From contig MNCI01016273.1 of the NCBI GenBank assembly GCA_015680685.1, forward strand, positions 1,604,273 to 1,668,272: a stretch of DNA of 64,000 nt. The letters run 5' to 3'. Of the stretch, positions 46,330 through 59,496 are shown piece by piece. The notes below the pieces were generated by a model. The model worked only from the letters and a program-made list of their open reading frames with translations. It searched no databases and had not been told where the DNA came from. Both the position numbers and the translations under genes were made by a program. The stretch's first letter is position 1; each line of letters begins with the position of its first letter. Source of the DNA: Gnetum montanum (Eukaryota; Streptophyta; Gnetopsida; Gnetales; Gnetaceae).

Positions 46330-46439
46330 TGGTGCTAGTTATCTAGATTAGTTATATTATAAATCATTGTTGTAAAAGTATTAAAGATTTATTGTATAGA
46401 AAATATTAATATTTTTTTTAAGTCACACACATTAAAAAC

Positions 46440-49135
46440 ATGTTTTTCTATATGGAAAATAATTGGAGTGAACAATCTCAAAGAAGGATTTCATATGTCA
46501 ATTTTATCCCATACTACACACAAGGACTACATTCAACTAATGTAGAAAATCTTAGAGGAGATGGAGAAATTCCTAGAACAAGAAGGGCCTAAAGGCCTGG
46601 GACTTGCTCCAAACCTAGAGAAGATTAATCAAGGTGATGGGACGTGATATCGCATGGGCTGCAATATCGCGTATGTGATATCGTGTACGCAATATCACGA
46701 TGCGCCATCATATCTATAAATAAGAGGTGGCTCTCCCTTGTTTTCCATCCTAGGCCTAGAGCATAGGGAAACTTTGGTAGTTTGATCCCTCCAGAGATAG
46801 AATATTTCCCATGTGCCCATAGTAGGAACTCCAAAGTGAACAGATCTTTATTCAAGCAGACATTGTACTTGAACACAAGTTTGTGTACGACAATAAAGAT
46901 GAACTTCCTGGATAAACCTTGTAGTGCATGGAATAGGATAATTAGGAATTTTATTTAATATTATTTATGGTTTATCATTTTAATGCTTTATTAGTTATTA
47001 AATCTCTCTCAACCCTTCTCTCCTAGTTAAGTGCCTCAGTACGACCGCTTCGAGCACATGCATTACGCGTGGTGATCCTAGCAACGATTAGCGTTTGGTA
47101 GCCATGGTTGCATCGGTTCAGGGTGTGAATGGTAAGTGGGAACGGATGCTGACTCTAGGTTAATTTAGACTTAGTTAGTTAGTTAAAGTTAGGGATTAGC
47201 TTCTTGAACCATTCACCTCAATAGCATAGGAGATAAAATAGAAAAGACATAAAAATCATATACCTTAGACTTACTTAATCATACACCGTGACAACTACAA
47301 GTAAGTCTAGGAAGACAACAAATGACTAACCTTAAGTGTTCCATGAGGCGTGTAGGCACTTAGTCTATGGAGTATGACTGGAACACAGGTGTTACGCTCA
47401 TATTCGTATGGTTGAGTGTAGGGGTACCTCGCCACTCATCACAAGGGATCATGGGGGAAAATATAGAAGCCATGGTGATTCTTCCATTTCCTCATCTTCC
47501 TCTTCCTCTTCAACATCTAGTTTTGACCAACATGAATGTAGGTATAGAGATAGAGCTCCACTATGGGATCAAGATAAAGATAGAAATCAAGCCCAAGGAC
47601 AAGATGAAAGACATCAAAGTAAGCATATACAAGATCATCATAATTAGATGAATAGAAATACAAATTCTCATTATGACATGTATAATGAAGATGAACCCTT
47701 GTTGGCTACTAGGAGAATAATGTAGGTAATGGAGGTAGTTAGAATATCCCATAAGAATCAAAGGGAAAGTTGCATCAAAAGGATTGATATGAAAAACATC
47801 CCTGAATTTGTGGGAGGCTATAACTCTAATTCACAACATTACTTACAAAACTTCCATGATGCTTGCACTTTGTAAAATACTAAAAGTGAGTGGAAAAAGC
47901 TTAAGCTCTTTCCTAGAATACTAGTTGATGAAGCTAAAAGTTGATATAGATCATTTGAACTAGATTCAATCCATCAATGATCCAAAATTCTAGAACTCTT
48001 CAATGAAAAATACCAAACGTATTTGAGTGTGTTCAACTTGAGAAAACAAATCCAAGGTTGGAAGCAAGAAAATTATGAACCCTTGGATGTGGCCTTGGAT
48101 AGATACTATTTGCTACTACATAGATGTCCTAACCATGATTTCTCTTAAAAAGAGTAACTTTTCCACATCATAGATGGGCTTCGTAATAAAATGAGGGAGA
48201 CCCTTGGGATTTATGCCCAAGGTCAATTATATAAACTGAAAGCCCATTAGATACAAAGGCTAATAGAGTAGGTGGCAAAAGAAGAAGGAGAGCTATGTAA
48301 ACAAGAGAATGTATAGGAATATAACTAAGATCCATCTCTTCAAAAGAAAAGGATCCATATCTATGTTGATGAAAAAGAGGTAGCTCTTGATGAGGTGATC
48401 TCATAACAAACCTTGCTAATATAAAAGTTTATCAATGAGGTTGAAGCAAGAATAGATAAGATGTGGGAGTTGATGAATGATAAAGTTACAGCTTACGTAA
48501 AAACCATAGAGAAGAGAGTAACATAAAAAAAATTGAGTGATCAAAACAAGAGGAGGAAAATGAGCCAAGAAATAGGTAGGAACACTTATTGGCAAAAAGG
48601 GAAAATGGTTGTAGAAGAAGAGGTTATAGATTCAACCAAAGAAGGGGATGATGGATGTGACATCTACCTATATGATCATCCAAAGGGATATTGCCAAATC
48701 ATGTTACATCTATATGAGTATTGGAATTTTTCTTTAAATCCCAAGTTTGTACAAAAGAAAATGCCTAGGAAATTACCTTACTCACAAGGTAATTATAGAT
48801 ATTCCTATAACCAATTGTACTATCCTAGTTGGACTTCTTATCAACCTTAAAATTACTATCAACCACAATGGAAAAATCCATAGTCGTGTGGGAGGCCATC
48901 ATCAAACCAATGCTACCCTTACTACCAACCAAATCCATATAGATATTATGTTCAACAACTTGTTTCCCCAACTAGTTTTACTTCCTTTACCTCAAATCAC
49001 TACTACCACTCTCAAATATCATCAACCCTTAAAATATTCTGAAGGATCACAACCTCACTTCTCTCATCATCCATCATATCCTCAATATTATCATATTTCA
49101 CTTCATCATACTGCCAACAACATATGAAGGTTTAG
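46440..49135 (+). pseudogene. gag pseudogene of element D, interrupted by a solo LTR
   Basis: Starts at ATG 46440 and is cut at 46634 by a solo LTR, resuming at 47442. After that: a Ser-rich stretch then RYRDRAPLWDQDKDR, YNEDEPLLATRR, IKRIDMKNIPEFVGGYN, KLKLFPR, LRKQIQGWKQ, LDVALDRYYLLLHRCPNH, HIIDGLRNKMRETLGIYAQG, VAKEEGELCKQE and a knuckle decayed to CDIYLYDHPKGYCQ (48533-48850). A Pro/Tyr-rich tail follows. Remnants matching the extreme tail of A's gag (KHPFF) run on to about 49260. Multiple stops. Confidence 0.83.
46635..47441 (+). repeat. Solo LTR of the A subfamily nested in D's gag, TSD CAAGG
   Basis: Starts TGATGGGACG, ends CACTCATCA, and is flanked by a perfect 5-bp duplication, CAAGG (46630-46634; 47442-47446). 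It carries A-type U3 palindromes (GATATCGC series, 46645-46700), TATAAATA near 46711 and stem-loop arms around 46843-46900. The interior of the parent element has been lost by LTR-LTR recombination. Confidence 0.95.
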
Positions 49136-52039
49136 CACCATAACATCAATGAAAGAATGCCACTTGTGTTGTGAACATACATGAAAATGATAGTGCTAGT
49201 AGATCTCAACCACAACCTTGAAAACATCCTTTCTTTAGGGAAGTTTCCAAACACAAGCACAAAACTCGTAGGCCTACTGATGCATTGAGACCCACACAAG
49301 GCCAATCTAGTGCAACAACCTTCCTCATAAGAATGATGTCTCTTGGTCATATGCAAAAGCCAAGAACCATCACCACTCCAACACAAGATGGAAATGATGA
49401 ACCTATGACTATGAAGAGATAGAAGAATCCATGCATCACTACTAATAGTAAAAGGTGTAGTTGTGGGCTAGAAATTCAAAATACTAACACAACCCATAAC
49501 AAAGTTTAGAAACAAGTGTGTGAGAAAAAACCAATTTACGTAGTTGCCACTAAACTAGAAGACACCTAGTGGCTTGAAAATGAGAATATAAAACTAGTTC
49601 AAAAATACATGGAAGAAACTGATCTACTTATTAGTTCTAGAATTAAGAAAATAGACCAAAAAAAGGACTTATACATATATATCTTACATTCTGATTATAC
49701 ACTAGAAGAGAATATTAAACATAGAGACTTGGAAATTAAAATAGAAAATCAAGAAGAAGAAACAAAAACCTTCAAGACCAAATGAAGACATGTTTTCAAA
49801 AGATTCAAAGAAGACTACCACCAATGTTAGATTTGCTACCATGCAATTAATTAAATTAGTAATGGTGATAGATGGGAAACTAGTGGTGTATAACTAGGGG
49901 ACTATGTAGTCCATCTCCTGAATGTGTGGCCATAAGATTGGTCATGGGGGAGATGCTCCATCTTGTTTTAAGAACTACTAAGTGTTTTTTACCTTTTTAT
50001 TTTATAATTTTTATCATGTCCTTATTTCTTTCAATATTTTTTAATTCTAAATATGTTTTCCATTTCCTATTATTTTTGTTCTATTTATAATTTTCTCTTT
50101 TATATTTCCAAGTCATGATGTAGAAGTTAACACCATTTATTGGGTTTTTGTGCAATACTATTAAGATGATTGGGTAAGTAATTATGTGAAGTAGTGAGAC
50201 CACACCATCCATCCCTCCAGTTCTCCAAATAAAAAGGTCTCTATGATTAAAGTAATTTGATTCTTATTTTATGAAACAAAAATTCATCAATGATTATTGT
50301 ACCTTGAAGAAAAAGTGAACAACCAAGTGGGAATGGTAAAGGATGTGATCTCAAGTAGACTTGTTAGATTTTCTTCTTGACTTTCTTCATTTGATTTATA
50401 ACTTCTCTTAGAATGTATCATCACTCCTCCATTGATCAATGAAAAGGAAGATATATCTTTGCATGGTGTGGTTCCCATTTTAAAAAATATTTAAAATTGA
50501 GGAAACAAATAGAAAGAAAAAAATTAAAAAAATAATAAAAATTCAAATCCCATACATTAGACATAATAATGGGCTTCAAGCACTAGTTATGGGGCTATAG
50601 AGACATGTTACCCAAGCTTGAAGGCTCCTCTCTAACTAAGGACATTTCTTTCTTTTTATTTTTTTCTTCTCTTTCTGGAGTGATGATTATTCTTTATGAT
50701 GGTTGTGGACTCATGATGGTTGGTAGGAAAGAACACATCAATGTGAGGTCATTGTTACTGGTATGGACTTGGTCTAAATCTTGGATGGATAGGTATGGTT
50801 CTCATTTTAATCACATTTGATACAAGAACTTATTGCAAACATGGTGAAGCACTTTACATCCTAATTTCTACAATCCCTTCTCATCCCATTCATTCAACTC
50901 ACTATTGCATATAATTATGAGCCTTTTGGTTTTTTGTAGGATTGTACAACATCCAAAATATGGTAGTTTCATGTTGTTTGAAACAAAGACATGATCTACA
51001 TTTAACTTCTAAGGTGCCCATAGACATCTCTAGAAGTGGTTATGCAAGGGCATTATGGTAGGAGCCTAATTTGAGGACCCACATGTATAAATTTTGCTAA
51101 TCATGGCTTTGAGCTAACCTTCACATCTTCTAGAACATTAGTGATAGTTTCTTTAAATTTATGCATAATTTTGGGACTACCTCTCATCTATTTCATTAAT
51201 TTTTCCTATTTTTCTATTTCCATTCCAATTCATATTTCTTGACCATCTTCTAAATTAGACCTTTGGTTTCAATTGTTCAAAACTTGTGCACTTTTAGAGT
51301 TATGCTCATTAGTCATGGGGGCTAGGGATGTCCACTTTGAAATTTTTAAATTTTTTTTTCTAAAATCCTATTTTCAAACATCATGGTAACTAATAGTAAT
51401 TAATCAAAATAAGGTGAACAACTTGATGATTTTAGTTACCTCATAGCCTTGCGCATAGTACATTGCCATCACCTTGTGCTTAAATGAAAACTAAGGGATC
51501 TAAAAAGGGTTAATTATTAAGGAAAATTGACCAAAACTAATGTTTGTTCTTTGGTGACTATAGGTGATACTATAAGGAATGCCTAAACAAGAATGTTTTT
51601 CTCCAAGAACAAAAATGAAGCCAAGAGGGGGATAATGGAGGATATGTCCATGGACAAACCATAACACATATAAGATTATAGCTCAAACATAACATGTTTG
51701 CTAGATCCATGGGATGATGAAAAGAAATTTTAGCTCATCCTTCAAGAATGTTTTGCATAAACAGAGAAGCATTAACATAATAATCAAGGTTGGAAGTCTG
51801 CCACTGTTAGCAGCAACAAGAAGACCTTTATAAATTTTGTAATCTTCAATGTCTATCTAGTCTTTTTCTCAATTTTTTAATTTATATGGATCCACTCAAA
51901 TAAATTTTTGTAATGCAGCACTCAAAGTCAATCAGTAGTTAATGTTAGTCAATAATCCCATCATTTCCATTTTTTTGTAAAGAAACCTTGGTCCTATCTT
52001 GTTAACTCAAGCACAAGTTTTTACTTGTTTTTGGGGGTA
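49136..52039 (+). other. 3' internal region of element D
   Basis: Broken coding remnants to about 49800 (charged, unrecognised), then non-coding DNA. CACTAGTTATGGGGC (50580) and TTTGCATGGTGTGGTTCCCA (50458) are the lineage's conserved 3' blocks. The short frames at 50287-50478 and 50605-50820 are not supported as genes. Confidence 0.55.
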
Positions 52040-53015
52040 TGATGAAGCAACAGTTGGATGCATTGATGTAGCAAATTTGACATAGTTGCATCGATGTAGC
52101 CACTTTGATGTAGTTGCCTTGACATAGCTACTTCGATGTAGCTACCTTAACGTACCCACTTTGACGTAGCTGCCTTAACATAGCTATGTTGACATGTATC
52201 CATCAACATGATCCTATCAATGCATGCAACGATGCATTGATGCATAGCCATCAACATAGTGTCTATTTTCACCTATCAATACATGTGTCCCATTGTGTAT
52301 TTGGCATTCTTTTGTCAATAGAGTAGCCAAACTCTTGTAGTTTTATTTTGTAGTCTTACAAAATAGTTAGTGAGTGCCTACAATTTGGATCTAAGTCAAT
52401 TGTATGACATCTTCTTCGAGTGGCAATGTACTTGGATACATTTCATGAATGGTAATAAGATCAAGATTGTTTCTTATTCATTGTAGCAGTTTGAATTAGA
52501 ATAGATTTCCTTTTCATGTACTTAGTTAATATTTACATTTTCATGTGTATTAATGAATTCGTAGAATGAGCATGATCATTTTTGAATATAAAAACATATT
52601 TGCTTGGTAATTCTAGTAGTGTTATTGCTTAGTTCACCTAATAGCATAGCACCTAGTAATCCTAGTAGTGGATACATGAGTTTAGGATGTGTACGACAAG
52701 TTGGGAATAGACACTCATTGCCCATAGGCTAGTTTAGACTTTATCTTTCCATTGTTAATTAGATTAAATAAATAGTATTTTTATTATCATTAGGAGTAGC
52801 TTAAGGTTGAAACAACATCAAGAATCATATGCCTCACTTTGGACTAAACCATATGTGAAAAACCTACCATTAGTCCTAGAGGGAAGATAGCGAATTGTGA
52901 TCAAGGTAGAATAATTTAGATACCATAACTAGTCCCATCCATAGAATTCGACTGGATCATGTGTGAATGCTTATGATTCATATGGTTGGGTGTAGGGGGT
53001 ATCTATTGCTCATCA
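52040..53015 (+). repeat. 3' LTR of element D
   Basis: Starts TGATGAAGC after the purine tract TTGGGGGTA and ends GCTCATCA. The TATA box has decayed to TATCAAT (about 52274). The U3 repeat GTAGCTACCTTAACGTA-type array is longer or altered compared with 45385-45540. Confidence 0.93.
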
Positions 53016-53530
53016 AATGTTAAATTTAATTTGTGCTAAATTTCTCTATGAATAGTAGATCCTACCTAGTTTAAGAATTCTGCATGTAAACCTATCTAAT
53101 TCTATAACTAGATGCTATCTTTTTAATACCACTTATGACATCTTCAAGAGTAAATTGAAGAGGTTCTTGTTATACAATAGTAGTAGAATTATTATCTTGT
53201 CCTCTAAATAGCTTATTGTAAAATGAGAAAATACCTTAAAAAGAAAAATTAAATAATGAGTAGGCTTTATGAAGAAAACATTGTCAAAACTATTTAGGTT
53301 CCTTTGTAATGGTGTTGGAAAAATATTCTTGTTATTCCTTGATAAATTTCCTTCTCTTGGTTTTAATTAATATAATGTTTCATATATGTAAGCTCAAAAT
53401 TAGAGTGCATCACATTGAGAAGTTTTTACAAAAAAATTGTGCTCCATTTTTGGAAGTTTATGCCAATGTTTAAGTTGGAAAATTAGTCTTATACCTAAGT
53501 TAGTTGAAATGTCGGAAGGTTGTATTTCTT
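53016..53530 (-). pseudogene. LINE reverse transcriptase, upstream part
   Basis: Minus strand: KIFSFYNKLF-type segment, then PLQFTLEDVISGIKKIASSY (family: FTxEEVxxAIKxLxxGKAxG), which precedes the polymerase fingers, ending at the D junction. It completes 43700-45361. Similarity ends near 53530 with no endonuclease domain, so the copy is 5'-truncated. Confidence 0.72.
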
Positions 53531-56500
53531 AATCAAAAAATTATTGGTATTAAGTTACCACATTAAAAATACTTATTATTTATTTTAATATAAAAATTAT
53601 TAAATAGTATTTATTTTATTAATTATTTAATTATTATTATTAGGATTATTTTTAGTGTATATTATATTTTTAAGGAAAATTATTAGTATATAAAACTAAT
53701 TTTTTTGAATTAAGTTGAGCTTGACTCATAATGAGTTGATTAAAAATAAAGGTGGTCACTACTTGTCTAGGTAGCAACTAATCATCACTATTTTAAACAC
53801 TACTTTGCATAATTAACTAACCCAACAATTGACATCTAATTTTTCTTTCTCAAGCCAATATCATCTTTAGAAAGTTCATAGAAATTGAACTCATAAAAAA
53901 TAATGAGTTAAGCTAATTTGTTATCTTGAATTACATGATTGGTGGAAATGGTCTTATATATAGGATCTTTGCATACAACTTGAGGATATTAAAAGACTAC
54001 AAAATAATTTTAATGCATATACACCTATTCATTTATCCATGTATTATTCTATTATAGAAGGCTTTGATTAATTATGTATGATTTACTATTAGGTTAGTTA
54101 TTGCATTTTAAGAGATCTAAAAAAGGATGGTAACTAATAAACATGGAAAATAAATATTTTTGGAAGATATAACTTGAAAAACTTTCATATCTTTTATTTT
54201 TTGAAAAGAACTAATGACTCCTCAATAGCCTTGGTCTTAATGAACAATGGCTATGAGGCGCTATGATCTCAGTTTCAAAGGACTAGTAGTTCTAGGAAAC
54301 CAAGGTTTGGACTTGTTATTTTGATAAATCATGTCCTTTGGTGTCATGGTGAGGTTGAGTCCATTAAAAATTTAGCATGGCATTGGACTTTTTGTGTTTT
54401 CATTGGGACTCTTTCAAAGACATGTCTATAGTCTTTGTTCATGGACATGGTTTTGGTCCCTTAGCACCAAGTCTATAAGGGTGTAGGACAATATGGTTGG
54501 GCTTAGTTCAATCAGCATATATATGGGAAGGATAGTGATGAATACCCATAGTTTAGTGTGATACATGGGTCTCCTTGAAAGGATCTCTTTCCTACCTATG
54601 GTATCATGATCCCATTATTCCTATCCATGAATTTTATTACTAGTTGCAAAATAGATGCTCCTAGTAGATGATGTGTCAACATTGATGAATATTGTTTAAG
54701 AAAAGGCTCATTAAGGGATGGACAAGCTCCATATGGTTGCTAGGAAGTCTAGACCCTTGAGACCAAGTTTATACAGATGCATTATAGTATGGTTGGACTT
54801 AGCCCAATTAGCCTACATAGATGGAAAGGTAGTGAAAACACCTATAGGCTAGTGCATTATGTGGGTTCCCCCTAGGGACATCTTCTTGATCCATTACTCT
54901 TAAGACTTATTTCAAGAAAGACAACCTTGAGCAAATGAAATGTAAACATTGATATATATGATATTAAAACAATTCATGGAAATGTGGATGCACTCTTTGG
55001 GATTAGTCATTAGGCAATCTAAACCCTAGGAATATCTTTCATACCCAAAGTATTACGACCCCATTGTTCTTATTCATGAATCATAAGTCATTTCATGAGA
55101 AAGATTTCCCTAGTAAAAGAAGCTTAAAACTTAACATCTATAGCTTGAAAATAAGGATCATAGAGTCATGTTCATGTTTCATTTGGTCATTCATTAAGAA
55201 TTTTAGATCCTAGGCACATATTTCTTGCTCATGGTATTGCAACCCCATTACTCTTGTCCATGATTCATGAGCCTTCTTACAAGAAAGATGTTCTTGGTAA
55301 ATAGAGCATCAACATTAATGGTTATGATTTGACAAAAACTCTTGCATAGGTTTGAATGTATTTCATGGAATAATTCATTAGAAATTCTAGAGGTTAGGGA
55401 TATTCTTTGTACCCATGGTATGATACCCCTATTATTCTAATCCATGATTGTTATGCCTATTTGTGACATAGACTATCATAGTGAATAGGATGTTAACATT
55501 GATGGAAAAGTTTTGATAAAAGAATCATATATGCATGGGAATGTTCCATGAGATTGGTTAGTTGAAGTCTAGTAAGTCCTTTAGATCATGTTTTTTATTT
55601 CTATTCAATGAGTCATGAGTGCTTTAAGGGATTTGTACAGTCTTTTGACAACTATTTTTAATAGAATGTTCCTAGATTACAATGGGATAAATCAATGATT
55701 GAGAGAAAGTAATACTCATAGAAGCATAGACAAGTTCTTTAATTATGGTGCACATTGTAGTTGTGATGTGGTGCATTTTGGTTGTGAGAATTAGATCATG
55801 GTGATCTCCAATACTAATTTGGAAAAGCCATTTTTTGAGAATTTAAGATGTAAGTTTATATGATACATACCTTCATAGATGGAATATCTTTGAGGTCTTG
55901 CAAAGCTTGAGGTATGGTGAATGAGTTTCATTATGATCTAAATGTTCACATATAGGTAGAGTCCTTAGTTATCTTATAGGATATGCAATGTGTTTCTTAG
56001 GATTGGTATGTGATTTTCTTGGTGGATCAATCCTTCATTACTGATGGCTATATACGGATTATCTTTAAAGTTGTTTCCAAAAGCTATTAATCAATTTTAG
56101 TTATGCATATATCATCCCTAGTGAATTTGATGTATTTAAGGCTACAAAAACTTAAGGATTGATGAATGGTTCATATGAAAGTTAGAGGTATGAGTCTTAG
56201 TTGTCCATATGATTCATGCTTAGCAGTATGTTTAGTGTTAATTATATGGTTGGATGAGACTTGAAAGATATCATTTTTAGGTTTAAAATGAGTGTCTTAA
56301 TTGAAATTCTCATTTCATGGAAAGTGTACTAATTATTATGGTACATGAAGTAGGAAAGTGTTGAAACCATAACTTTGAAACATGAAAGCGTGAGGGTCAA
56401 AAGTTACATCTTTTTAGTAGAAAATTTAAATTAGTGCTTTCTTGGTTTTGGCTAGAAAATGATAGTGTGCATTACTATAGTATAATATTTAAGTACCATG

Positions 56501-58504
56501 TTTCATTAAGGAGATATCATCACAACATGTATGAGTATATTAACTTCAATGGCATCTATGTGGTCAACGTATAGGCAAGCTACAACTACAAGCTCTTAAG
56601 TAGGGAAAAACTAAGGCATATAGTATTTGATTTGAAATATTTTATGCATATATCTTAATATGTTGCTACTTTAGATGGTACTTAGGATCCCTTATTCACT
56701 TTTGCACATTTTTCTCTACCTATAGAGTAAATTGTTAAAGGAATGGTTATTGACATCATTGTGTGGATCGAAAATTGTAGGAAAACAATGATATCATGAA
56801 TATAAAAAGGGCTAAATGTTGGTCTTATATGATATTCAAGAACTTTGTAATTTTATGGGATTTTCATGATGCCATGGATAAGGATATTAACCTTGATGAA
56901 GGTCATGGGACCAACATGTTATCCATCTTCACTCTTAGTGGTATTGCTCATTCCTTGATATTTCTTCAAGGTATCAATAGGAGCCTTTATTTTTAAATTC
57001 CATCACAAAAATGATTAATGTGATATTTTGGAATAGTAATCATAGTGGCCTATGACATGAGAGAAGATAGCTTTATGCAGCCATGTATAGGTTTTTATCT
57101 TAGTTTTTTTTTATAAATGCCTCTAGTAAGTCCTAGTTATCCAAGGTTTTTTTTTCTAGAGTTAAAGTTTTGATTGTAGCATTTTAGCTTTCTCTAGTTG
57201 TGTATAAGTTTCTATCTAGATTATTTTCTAAAAGGATTTAGTGGGTCAAGATATCCAATATCTCATTTATAAATTTGGAGTTATGATTGTAACATTAGGT
57301 TTCATGTAGTAAAGGACTAGTTTCATTGTAGGATGATTGCATATGGCTCCTTTGTATGATATGTTTAGATTTAGGATGAAAATGTCCTTGACATTGAGAA
57401 ACATGATTTTAATCATTGGTTCTTTATGAAAATTATGCAAAAATATTTTTATTCTTGGCACATGATTACATAGCCAGGGTAGATCCTTGATTATAGTTGT
57501 GGTTCTCAATAAACATTATGCATAAGGCTTTTTGTGATTGATGCAAGATTACATAGCTAGGGTGCATTCCTAATTTTGATTGTCAATTCTCATGCTTTTA
57601 TCTCAATTTTTTGAGTATTTTGAGGTAAATATGTTTTCAAGCACATACTCCAAAGGCATGAAATGTAACTTGATTAGTCCTCTTGGATGTGTTCTTGAGT
57701 TTGTTGTATGCATATGTGCTATGAGTGAAGGTGTTAGCTTGCAAGATTAGGATGCAATCTAGAATGTATAATGAATGTACCTTCTTATTTACCCCAACCT
57801 TTTTTGAGGGAAATGCATTTTATCAAGTGCATATCTTGATTTTTTTAAGGGAAATGCATTAGGATCTAATGATTAGATATTGAAATAAATAATTTCTTTC
57901 ATGCTTATTGGAATTAAATTGATTTTCAAATATCTGACATTTATATACTTATGCTTGTTGTGCTTATCCTTCCATAAGTATGTTCCTAGACTTATTAAAC
58001 TTTACTATCCTTGTCCTCTAATCAAAAATGATGTTATCATAAGGCTAAGTCACTATCATCCTATGAATCTCTACTCCATGTTGTATAAATTTCATATGAA
58101 AATCCTTGCCAATAAAATTCATCATTTCATTTTCCACAATCATTCATACCTAATTTGGATTCATTCAAGGTTGAAACATAATCGATGACATTATTATTAT
58201 TTATGAAAGTCAATACTAGGTGTATAACACAAATATAGAAATTACAACAAGTAGGCTCAACATAGAAAAATATGGGAAGTGATGATCAATATAATGCAAT
58301 TAATTAATTTTTCTTAATGGTAAATAGAAAGGATTTATTTTCTTCTATATACCATCCACTATGTATTCTAGATAAATCAACCATAATATAATTGATTCTC
58401 CCTTGATTAAGATCTAAGTTAAAGTAGTATTTTATCTTCTTATGTTTTCATCATGGTCTCTAAATGTTTGAATAGTTTTTTATCAACCAAAAGGTTTTCC
58501 CAGT
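53531..58504. other. Non-coding AT-rich region with degenerate tandem repeats
   Basis: No supported gene. 54400-55650 is a degenerate tandem array, described separately. 57085-57300 contains two ~115-bp related units (GTATAGGTTTTTATCT... and GTATAAGTTTCTATCT...). 57460-57590 contains two ~95-bp units with GATTACATAGCYAGGGT. The frames at 56796-56996 and 57901-58188 resemble nothing I recognise. Confidence 0.5.
54400..55650 (+). repeat. Degenerate tandem repeat, ~184-bp and ~280-bp units
   Basis: The landmark CCCATTATTCYTRTCCATGA recurs near 54611, 54890, 55061, 55245, 55428 and, decayed, 55598. Spacing is about 184 bp in the right half. The two left units carry an extra ~100-bp module (ACCAAGTYTATA...TATGGTTGGRCTTAG) and are about 280 bp. 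Each unit then has an ...AAGAAAGATG...AACATTGATGR... segment. Confidence 0.7.
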
Positions 58505-59363
58505 ATATGAGTCATGATATCAAACCCCTATTATCGGACCCCTGATATTGGGTACAAGATATCAGGTCTGATGAGTCCTGACATTGGACCCCCAATATTG
58601 GATACCCAATATTGTAGCCTGGATGCCATATCAAATACACAATATCATGGTTCCTATGTAAGCCTATAAATACACAATTGGGCACATGGGAGAGTGATAG
58701 AAAAAGTATTATTAGAGTAGGATCTTTTTATTAGTTTTCAATTTCTCTCAACCCTTTCCTTAATGCATGCCTGCAGTGTAATGATTGTAATTGTATGGAA
58801 CCTTTATTCGAGTGTGACGTACTTGGACACGCACATGACTGACAATAAAGATCTAGATTACTTCATCATTACAGCATTCACTTAGTTTAACTATTATTTA
58901 TTGCTTTCTTAATATCTCTTTACCTTCCTCTTCTATCTCTATTATTAAACGCAAACTGAGTATGACTTAATCATGAGCATTTAAGTGTGACTACTTGGTA
59001 TCCTAGTAGTGTACCTAGGACATGTGCTTGGTAATCCTAGTAGTAGTACATGAGGTCCAAGATGTGTATAGATGATTAAGGGATAGATTCTCATTACACT
59101 TAGGCTAGCTTACCTCTTAGGTTAATTAAAGTTATTTCCATTGCCGCTAGGAGTAGCACTAGCTTAGGACCACATCATACACCTCACTCTGGACCAAACC
59201 ATATGTGACAAAGAAAATACTAGTCCAGGTGGGAAGATAGTGAACTGCGATCAATGTGTAACTATCTAAATACCACAACTAGCCCATCTATGGAGTTTGA
59301 CCGGATCGTGCATGAACGCTCATATTTATATGGTTGAGTGTAGGGATACCTAGCCACTCATCA
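58505..59363 (+). repeat. 5' LTR of element H
   Basis: The start is decayed (ATATGAGTC for TGATGAGTC); it ends CACTCATCA. U3 is a run of GATATCAGG/GATATTGG/CCCCTGATATTG micro-repeats (58515-58650). TATAAATA lies at 58665-58672. The R stem-loop arms are CTTTATT (58802-58808) and AATAAAG (58844-58850). Confidence 0.9.
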
Positions 59364-59364
59364 C

Positions 59365-59382
59365 TAGAGGCATTTCTAGGGA
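59365..59382 (+). other. Primer-binding site of element H (decayed tRNA-Asp)
   Basis: TAGAGGCATTTCTAGGGA occupies the position of the tRNA-Asp complement with several changes. The downstream GTGCTAGTTATYTAGATTAG is shared with A and D, fixing the alignment. Confidence 0.6.
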
Positions 59383-59496
59383 CAGTGCTAGTTATTTAGA
59401 TTAGTTATATCATACAAGATCTCTATAACAAAGTATTCACATTATATCTCTTAGAAAAGAAATTAATTTCAATTAATTCACACACAATTCACAAAA

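Larger units (their letters stand above)
45362..53015 (+). mobile_element. Gag-only gypsy element D inside a LINE, TSD ATTGT/AATGT
   Basis: LTRs 45362-46310 and 52040-53015, with flanking 5-mers ATTGT (45357-45361) and AATGT (53016-53020). LINE sequence on both sides reads as one interrupted gene. The interior has a tRNA-Asp primer site, gag (interrupted by a solo LTR) and a non-coding 3' region of about 2.2 kb with the lineage's conserved blocks and purine tract TTGGGGGTA. No protease, polymerase or integrase is recognisable. Confidence 0.92.

Noticed and set aside
57901-58188. 95-residue frame with a hydrophobic start
   Set aside because: Low-complexity AT-rich DNA, no similarity recognised, no promoter or partner gene.
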